Below are positions 43,516 to 50,900 of a DNA stretch of 64,000 nucleotides, piece by piece (the first letter of the stretch is position 1; each line of letters opens with the position of its first letter). The stretch is from Sthenelais limicola (taxonomy: Eukaryota; Annelida; Polychaeta; Phyllodocida; Sigalionidae). The translations under genes and the position numbers were made by a program. The stretch spans positions 40,361,744 through 40,425,743 of the forward strand of contig OW804096.1 in assembly GCA_942159475.1 (NCBI GenBank). The letters are read 5' to 3'. The notes below the pieces were generated by a model, which was not told where the DNA came from, searched no databases, and saw only the letters and a program-made list of their open reading frames with translations.

Positions 43516-45777
43516 CTATAAGGGCCGTGAAGGGTTTTCCGGAGCCTTAGTTTTAGTAGACTCGGCCAACTCCTTCAAAATCTTCGTGGTAGGACAATCA
43601 GGAGAGATATGTCCTTCCTTCCCACAGAAGTAACATCTCCTGGGTCCGTCCCTTCTCCGGCTGGAGAATTGCCCAGAAAATGTTTTCTTCCAGGGTTGTC
43701 CAGTCTTGCCATCACCAGGCTTCTTCTTGAAATCCCTATAGGCCTGTAAGGCCTGACAGATGACGGTTGTCACGTCCAAAGTCTCCGAACCAGAGGAGGT
43801 AACATCATCATCATCCAGGGGCTCAATCACCTGGGCTACAGCAGCACCGGACTTGCGGCGGGACCTTCTCTTCTTTACAGCCAAAGCGCGTTCCTGAACT
43901 GGTTCAGGAGCTGGCAGCGCAGCAAGTTTTTGGACGACCACACTGGATTCAGTGTCCATCAGGCATCCTTCGTAAACCTCTGACCAATGAATGGCCTCCT
44001 GTAGGTCTACGGGTTCCTTCAGACGAGCCCAATTGGCCTGCTCACAGCTAGTCAACCCTTTCAGGTAAGTATGAAGAGCCATATTGACTATGGTACTATT
44101 CATTCTCTTACCGAAAGCGTACCTGGCTCTGCGGGCTACCTCGTTACCAAACTGCCGGACAGTCTGTCCGGGAGTCTGGCGACAAGCACGAAATTCCGCT
44201 TGTCTTTTAATACGAGAAACCTCGCCGAAATTCGCATCCATGTGTTGAACGAATTCCTTCAGAGACAGACCTGCAGGCAGATCACCCATATCCGCCAACT
44301 GCCGCTTGCATCCCCACTGCAACTGAAGCAGGAACTCTTCCTCTGACCAGTTGCATGCAACTGCCATTACCCGCATCTCAGACAGGTACACACGCCAAGG
44401 GTCCTTTTGGTCCCACATCTTTATGACGGGCGGACGCATGGTGTACTTGCTCTTACCCGGACCCTGAGTATATTCAAACTCACCAAAGTCCGAGTCGTCC
44501 GTTCCATCATAACTTAATCCCTGGACAAGGGATCGATCTTTTTTAGCGATCCGAGACCGCTCTTTGGTTTTCCGCGACTTTACTTTTTTCGATTTCTTTC
44601 CTTTCTTCCTGGGGGCAGGAGATTCAGAGTCAGAGGACGAGGAAGAGGATGAATCACTCGGATCTGACGGATCACCAGGAGAGCCAGCCACAACCCGTAT
44701 CTTCGGCTTGTAGACATCTCCCTTTACCTGACCTCTCTCAAAATCAGTGTCCGTCCCTGCAGTACTGCTTTTCTTACCAGAACTTGCAGTGCCATCCTTC
44801 TTCCCTTCCTCTCCAGGAGTCTCATCCGTCTGAGTGCCAATACTAGCAGACACATCAGTTACCAGCACCGTATCAGATTCAAACGGAGTTTGAGTACTAA
44901 AACTCCTACATGTCACAGAAAAACTGGCCTGCGGGCTTTTCTGAGAGGGTGTTTCCTTTCCTTTACTGAACGACCCATTAGCAGGGGAAGAAGTAGACAT
45001 ACCAGAACTTTTGTGGTCCCGAAATGTTACTCTCTTCGCCGTATCCTCAGATAAACCAACTGGAGATCCAAAGAAATCCATTCTACCTTCCCTAGTTCCT
45101 AACCCGGCTTGTGGATCCGCAAACGTTGAACACACAGGAGCAGACCTACTTGTATTCAGAGGAGCCATACTCCTCCGACGTGTATCTGCCGCTAGTGTAT
45201 TCCAAAAAGGGGACGACACAGAATCAGTCTGAGTTGAAGCTGACTGATCTTCAGAAACATTCTGGAGACGAGAATGATCGTCTACCCGAGATATTTCACA
45301 CTTCAACTTTTCATTCTCTATCTGCAATCTTTTAATAAATACAGAGTCCCTTTCTGTCACCACATCCAGTGTTTCATGGATCTCTCGGTTCTGGAACACG
45401 AGTTGTTTCATTTGTGCAACAAACTCTAAGTTCTTCCTTTTCTCTTCAGCCAAATTCCTCTGTAAACCCAACAACTGGAGGCGAGTTGCTTTCAACAAGC
45501 TTTCCTCGTCTGACTCCATGTCGCTTTCAGGGGATCTGTAATCCGTGAAGGCTGCACGGTCCTCCCGGCCAGTTCTATACTCGTCAGATTCAGAACCAAC
45601 ATCAGACAAAATAATTTGTCTGAACTGTCTATCGAACTTCATATCTGCCAATGTAGTCCCAGTGGCAATCAGTTTGCCCGGCCGCACAAGTTGCTTGCTC
45701 GTCCGTGCAGGGTAAGGCGGGGGTCCGCCTACCGCTTCAGGCGGGGGTCCGCCTTCCGCTCCAGGCGCTGCTGCCAT
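43516..45777 (-). CDS. gag: Retrotransposon Gag protein
   Basis: 753 residues from the ATG at 45777 (MAAAPGAEGG), 101 bases inside the 5' LTR edge. It has a Pro/Gly-rich start, a coiled-coil stretch (about 95-170, including LQIENEKLKCEI), a long Ser/Thr-rich region, a basic Lys/Arg block (about 385-415) and a capsid-like helical region (about 450-620, with WRVYLSEM and LKGLTSCEQANW). The C-terminal CCHC zinc knuckle CYFCGKEGHISPDC (C-X2-C-X4-H-X4-C) starts near residue 715. It assembles particles and packages the RNA. At 753 residues it is long for a Ty3/gypsy Gag. The stop TAG (43516-43518) is followed 8 bases later by the pol ATG. Directly before the gag ATG the leader reads ggttctctttcag, which looks like a splice acceptor. 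Confidence 0.93.
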   Translation of the reverse strand: MAAAPGAEGGPPPEAVGGPPPYPARTSKQLVRPGKLIATGTTLADMKFDRQFRQIILSDVGSESDEYRTGREDRAAFTDYRSPESDMESDEESLLKATRLQLLGLQRNLAEEKRKNLEFVAQMKQLVFQNREIHETLDVVTERDSVFIKRLQIENEKLKCEISRVDDHSRLQNVSEDQSASTQTDSVSSPFWNTLAADTRRRSMAPLNTSRSAPVCSTFADPQAGLGTREGRMDFFGSPVGLSEDTAKRVTFRDHKSSGMSTSSPANGSFSKGKETPSQKSPQASFSVTCRSFSTQTPFESDTVLVTDVSASIGTQTDETPGEEGKKDGTASSGKKSSTAGTDTDFERGQVKGDVYKPKIRVVAGSPGDPSDPSDSSSSSSSDSESPAPRKKGKKSKKVKSRKTKERSRIAKKDRSLVQGLSYDGTDDSDFGEFEYTQGPGKSKYTMRPPVIKMWDQKDPWRVYLSEMRVMAVACNWSEEEFLLQLQWGCKRQLADMGDLPAGLSLKEFVQHMDANFGEVSRIKRQAEFRACRQTPGQTVRQFGNEVARRARYAFGKRMNSTIVNMALHTYLKGLTSCEQANWARLKEPVDLQEAIHWSEVYEGCLMDTESSVVVQKLAALPAPEPVQERALAVKKRRSRRKSGAAVAQVIEPLDDDDVTSSGSETLDVTTVICQALQAYRDFKKKPGDGKTGQPWKKTFSGQFSSRRRDGPRRCYFCGKEGHISPDCPTTKILKELAESTKTKAPENPSRPL

Positions 45778-45864
45778 CTCTGAAAGAGAACCAAAAAGTC
45801 AAAAACCAAATCCGGATTTATTCCAAATCCGTCGCGCTTAGTCTTCAGGACTGGTCAAGAACTG

Positions 45865-45876
45865 GTCACGGCACCA
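45865..45876 (-). promoter_or_regulatory. Primer-binding site, tRNA-His type
   Basis: In element sense TGGTGCCGTGAC begins two bases after the 5' LTR. It is the complement of GTCACGGCACCA, which I recall as the 3' end of animal tRNA-His (GUG) with CCA. The match is 12 bases. Confidence 0.75.
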
Positions 45877-45878
45877 AT

Positions 45879-46294
45879 TGTAGTGATTCGCTCTTTGATC
45901 CGAATAAACAACTTAACAAGGCACAATTCCCTATAGCTCTGTTTAATCTCCAGTCCGTGAAAACGGCCCTTGTGTCCGTGAATCCGGCTAGAGTAGCTTA
46001 CTCTAGTCCGTGACACAAACGGGTAGTACAACATAAGATTCAAATAAAGATCACGGTGTATATAACAACATACACAGATTATAATAGTACAGGATAGAAT
46101 AGACAACAGAGCTCTTTAGGAGAGTAACTCAAAGGGTTTACATATAACATGATTAAGGGGAAATAGATATAATAGAGAAGATGTATAGAAATACAAGGCA
46201 CCTAAGCGCGGAGCGCCTCTATGGGTAAAGTAGTAAGAGAGTAGACTGGACCTTTATGGTCAGCTACCAAGTGGTAAATGTAAGAACTACTACA
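45879..46294 (-). repeat. 5' LTR (416 bp)
   Basis: It carries the promoter of the element. In element sense a TATA-like TTATATAC lies at 46058-46065, an ATTAAA poly(A)-like hexamer at 45942-45947 and a donor-like AGA|GTAAGC with its GT at 46000-46001. A short inverted repeat (actctagtc/gagtaagctactctag type) surrounds the donor. Confidence 0.95.
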
Positions 46295-46298
46295 CTAG
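46295..46298. repeat. Target-site duplication CTAG (5'-LTR side)
   Basis: It matches the CTAG at 34638-34641. Confidence 0.8.
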
Positions 46299-47672
46299 TA
46301 TGATATTTAATCATTATTTCTATATTTTAAGTTTGATATTTCTAATTTGAAAAGAAAGTTTGCAATATTTCTGGGTGGACAGTTACCAGTAAATGAACTA
46401 AATCTGCTCCCTAGGATGGCCTTTGAAACGCAGATGTATATTTAATACACTATCTTAGAATTTGGTGCATGGATTAATATGATCTAATGTGCTAAGCCCC
46501 TAAAAATGAGAACATTCCAACCAAGAGATCTTGTTAATAAATCACCATTGAAAATAACATTTTCCGACATGACTCATTTCCCTGAAACACATCACATATG
46601 AGTGGTTCACAAGTCCTTTTAATACAAGCAGCGATAAATCTAAGTTTACCCAATCTTTATTTAATCCTGATGAGCAATACAATATTGGTTTAGATGATAT
46701 TGTAGATGATATAGTGTTTCGCAATTATGAAAATTGTCAGTGTAGTGAGAGGGCACGGTACATGGTGCGAAAGTATTTTAACAAAAGTATATTCACAATA
46801 CAAGTTTGACAATTAAGTTTATTTATATGTTCTTAAAATCTTATGCAGATCTGTTAATTTCATACACACCTACTTTACATGAATTGATGATAATTTCCTC
46901 CTGGACATTCAAAGATGCAACTGATTCGCAACAAAACACATTTTTTTAACGAAACACTTTTTTTTTTAACGAAACACTTTATTGATTCATAGCTATTCAT
47001 GATCAGACCTGCAATGCCCGAATATTTAAAAAAGTGTTCGTTAAACCTGATTACCATCAATGATAAATAATCTTGCGATCAAATCATTACTTGGGGAATA
47101 AATAACGACTTGGGGAATAAATAACGACTTAGGTTAAATTAAGTAATCTTTTATAAACTTAACCCCATACAATATTCTATATAGTATCGATTTTAATTCA
47201 ATACGATTTTTCGGAGAAAACAGATTTTCATTTAGGAATTCACATACAAAAATCACAATGTAATAATTTTGAGAGAAATACAAAGATTATATTCACAATG
47301 ACATTTTGAAATGCGACTTCGGCCTATGAACATTTTTAATGTTTTCAAATCAATAGGGGACTTGCATGTTGTGGATTTTGATTAACAGTCGTTGGAGTTG
47401 CCATCAAAAAAGCTACATGGAAAAAAAAAAAAAAAGCTACATGGACCACTCTCATAAGTTAACTTAACCCCAAAACAATATGATCGTTTTCAAATCAAGT
47501 CTATTCCAGGTCTTGAATTTATTCGTCAAAATTCCAGGCTATTAAAGCCACACAAAACCCCAGTATTTGAACATATGGCATTGATGTACATGCATACATT
47601 ATTGCATATCAAAATGCGCTTTAATTAACAAACATGAACACGTATGCCAATCGCCAATTATTAAGAACCGAT
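46299..47672. other. 3' flank of the CUB-LDLa gene
   Basis: AT-rich. It contains an imperfect inverted repeat built on tttaacgaaacactttt (about 46945-47045, closing arm aaaaaagtgttcgttaaa), a short tandem repeat with unit near cttggggaataaataacga (about 47090-47135) and the presumed 3' UTR of the neighbouring gene. No gene of its own. Confidence 0.5.
47620..47625 (-). terminator. Poly(A) signal ATTAAA
   Basis: ATTAAA on the minus strand, 47 bases past the stop of the CUB-LDLa gene. Confidence 0.4.
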
Positions 47673-47981
47673 TCAGTTCGGGGTCATATAGTTGGCTGGA
47701 GCAGGAATCTGAGATGGATGCAGGTCATTTTGAGCGTAGGAGACTTGAGGCACCTGTTGGATCTGGTTGGCCATGGGCATTGGGCTGACCGCAGGGCTGA
47801 TTAAGGGCTGCATAGGCATGGTCTGCTGCGTCATGTTATACATTGGTGCTACAGTGGAGGTCAATCTGGCTGCACGTTTCTTATTGTGCCTCCATCTACA
47901 ATACACACAGCAACAAATCGCACACACAATGGCTATGATGGACCCGATGACGACGCCGACGATCGCCGCAGTACCCAAACA
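47673..47981 (-). CDS. CUB-LDLa gene, exon 5 (last LDLa cysteine, TM helix, tail)
   Basis: The acceptor is tttcttccacag (AG at 47982-47983). The exon opens with TGT, the sixth LDLa cysteine, in phase 0, and ends with a TAA after YMTPN. Confidence 0.85.
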   Translation of the reverse strand, partial: CLGTAAIVGVVIGSIIAIVCAICCCVYCRWRHNKKRAARLTSTVAPMYNMTQQTMPMQPLISPAVSPMPMANQIQQVPQVSYAQNDLHPSQIPAPANYMTPN

Positions 47982-50900
47982 CTGTGGAAGAAAGATTTGA
48001 TTTAATTTGAAAAATACCCTGATGAAGGTGCAATGGTCACCGAAACGTTGGTAAATGTTGAAAAATGTTTATTAGGCCGAAGAGATTTAACATTAATAAT
48101 TAAATAAATATTATTGCAAAAACGTATTTCTGACAAAACAAAAATTTTCATGCGTCGCTTCGTGTTACAAAATACATTAACCAATTAACATAGTAAATGG
48201 AACAAAATACGTTGACAATAACAATAACAATAAATCTTAAATCTGATACTATAATCGCAAATATTTTTTATCATTTTCATATCCGCCGCAATCTTGTAAC
48301 CAAGGTGGTTACATTCTGAATCAGTGTTAGTGGGAGATTGTTTTTTTTTTCTCTCAATTTCTATTTTATTTGATTGTTCCACAACACCTTTAAAGTAAAG
48401 CGCTGACCCCTGAATCAATGACAGGTTATACACAAATAATGGTTACACTGACAATATATAACCACTCGATTTAAATGGCATTACAGTGGAAGGATTGTGA
48501 TAATTTATTGCTGAAATTATGAATACAAGAATTGCATTGGGTAAAAAAATAATTCTAGATTTGCAACATGAAGAATAGAGAATATACATAAATAGGGGTC
48601 TCTAAAATTGATGGACAAGGTTTTCATGATTGTTGGTGGGGTGTGTGGGGGGGGGCGTTCTGTACACCATACACAGAGGGGGTTTCGTAGGGAGGGGGAC
48701 GGCATTCCCCAGCGACAATTCTGAAACTATACTAATTAAATAATGCCTTTTGGTGCATCTAAAGTGAATTATAAAACCAATGGGGAAACCATTTTCAAGG
48801 TCTTTCAAAACCGTATTTAATCACTTTTAAATAATTTGACGAGACGATGGGTCCGATCCCTTTGGATGCTACCATGCAACTGGACGTTAGGAACGTCTTC
48901 AGCCGAGAGGTAACCAACACCTCACGGAGCTCTTCACGACGTTGACATGTGTAGGATAGAGGACGAGAGTCTGTTCCTTTATTGAATATAATTGTCCGAG
49001 GCCTTTAGGTCGAGGACAATTATATTCACTAAGAGAACAGAGTCGAGTCCTCTAGCATGCTTATCCTCCAACTTCAATTGTTTGTTTATAATTGAAGTGA
49101 CCAAATCCACCCACCCCCTACCACCCTACAACGATCACTGCCCCAACAGTGTCCAGTATTCTCAACTTTGATTGTTTGTTTATTATTGGCCAATCCAGTC
49201 CCAATACAGATATTTGCCATTACCTCGAATTATTCACTCTATGCAACACCTTACACTTCCTATCACTATTCTATATTGGTCTTCACCAACACATAAGTGA
49301 TGTGCTACAGGGAAATGAGTCACAAGTTGCATAAATAGGATTTTGAGATATCTATTTGGAGGGTTTTTCATTCCCCAGTTTTTAACGGAGTGTATAACCA
49401 TATTAAATTTTATAGTTATATAACTACACACAATTCCAACTGGTTAAATACTTCTCACCACTGTTTACCATCATTGGACTCCGCTTGACTCATTTTCCTG
49501 TGACTCATCACATTTTCTATTTCAGGAATCATACTATACTAGATACAACATATCCTATCTGAGCCTCTGTGGCTGAGTGGGTAGAGCCTTCAACTCTACT
49601 TGCCAGCCTATACTTATGTGAGAGGTCCTGGGTTCGAATCCAGGCCAATCCTAGTTCAAAATTATTTGCAACAGATACCGGAGCGGACTCTTTAATGAAA
49701 GAGTCCGCCCAGGCATCTGAGAGGACTCTTAGGAGCGGACTCTTTCATTAAAGAATTAAAGAATGCTCAAAGAATACACCTGGAATTCAGGATTGTACTC
49801 TTCAAGCATGGGAGTCCGCCCAAGCCAATGCTGGGGAATAGGGGCACCACAGCAAGTGTAGGATAAGACGTCATAAAGAGGTGCGCTTGTTACCTGGATA
49901 TAGTGTCCAGGTGATATTAGTTGATACAAGTAAATGCTGTCAACTAATGAGTGTAATTCTGTCAATATGTTTTCTCTGCATTATTGGTTTAATGGGGAGA
50001 TCCCTTATATCCCTTATTAAAAAAAATCAATCACATTTAAAGGCCTGAAAAAATATTTACATTTTTAATGGCTTTTTAATGATGTGTGGGAACCCTGGGT
50101 ATAAATACAAGGATGAGCTGGATTAACTAGGATGATATGTTTTGGGGTGACTTGACTTGGATAAGGATCTGTGCAAACAGTTATTATATACTTACCAAGT
50201 GTTCATCAGAGAAGTCAGAGCAAGCATAATGGCCATCACATTCTAGATAATCACTAATGCATCTGCAAATACGATAATGGAGCATGATTTGTAGCTAGAT
50301 ATTGTTGAACAACTAGTGAGAAATTACACTTATAAGCTGTATTCTTCATCTATACATCTACACATTACACAAATTGTATTAACAGACATTATTGTATTTC
50401 TATTTTAATTTAGGCATATTTGGAAGTCCTGTGGTATCACAGAGAATATGTACTATTTAAGATGTGATTATGTAAACTGTTATGCATGTCTGAAATAAGG
50501 AAATAAAATCAATATATTAACAACATAAACTCAAACTATTAAAAGTGCATTAATTCCCAGCTCGACCGACAAGAATTTTATTGGAAAAATTAACGAAACT
50601 CAAATTTCCTGAGGTTTTATACAGTCACACTTTTTTCTTTAGGTTTCTATCTAGAAGTAGACATTATTGTGAGAATATAGAGGATTTATAAGGAAAGTAT
50701 GCCATCTAGCACATATGAGACCATTAAATAGATTTTTCAGTTATTATATAGTGGTGTGCCTATGTCTGTCGGTGTGTGTGTGTGCGGGGGGGGGGGGGGG
50801 GTGAGTGAGGAAGGGAAGGGATTAATTATCCTGTTTTTCTTTTTTCTTTTTTGTCCAACATCGGATCTTTATTCATCAGAAACATGAGTAAAAACAAGAG

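Larger units (their letters stand above)
34642..46294 (-). mobile_element. Full-length Ty3/gypsy LTR retrotransposon with a third ORF
   Basis: An 11,653-bp element on the minus strand: 5' LTR (45879-46294), primer-binding site, gag, pol, a 1.1-kb gap, ORF3, polypurine tract, 3' LTR (34642-35057). By eye the LTRs are identical over all 416 bp, begin TG and end CA, and are flanked by CTAG/CTAG, so the insertion is recent. All three long frames are open end to end. The domain order protease-RT-RNase H-integrase is that of the Ty3/gypsy (Metaviridae) group. ORF3 is not an envelope gene: it has no signal peptide and no membrane helix. The empty target would have read cagctagtatg. The element is visibly GC-richer than its surroundings. 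Confidence 0.95.
47982..50195 (-). other. Intron 4 of the CUB-LDLa gene
   Basis: 2.2 kb, GT-AG. It holds a long imperfect hairpin (48954-49055), a tRNA-derived element (49559-49760), a G-rich run near 48648-48657 and a phrase near 49298-49345 (ggaaatgagtcacaagt) that also occurs at 34543-34565. Confidence 0.7.

Noticed and set aside
49559..49650. Functional tRNA gene
   Set aside because: A and B boxes are present, but the acceptor stem does not pair and the anticodon arm is unclear; a SINE-like remnant is more likely.
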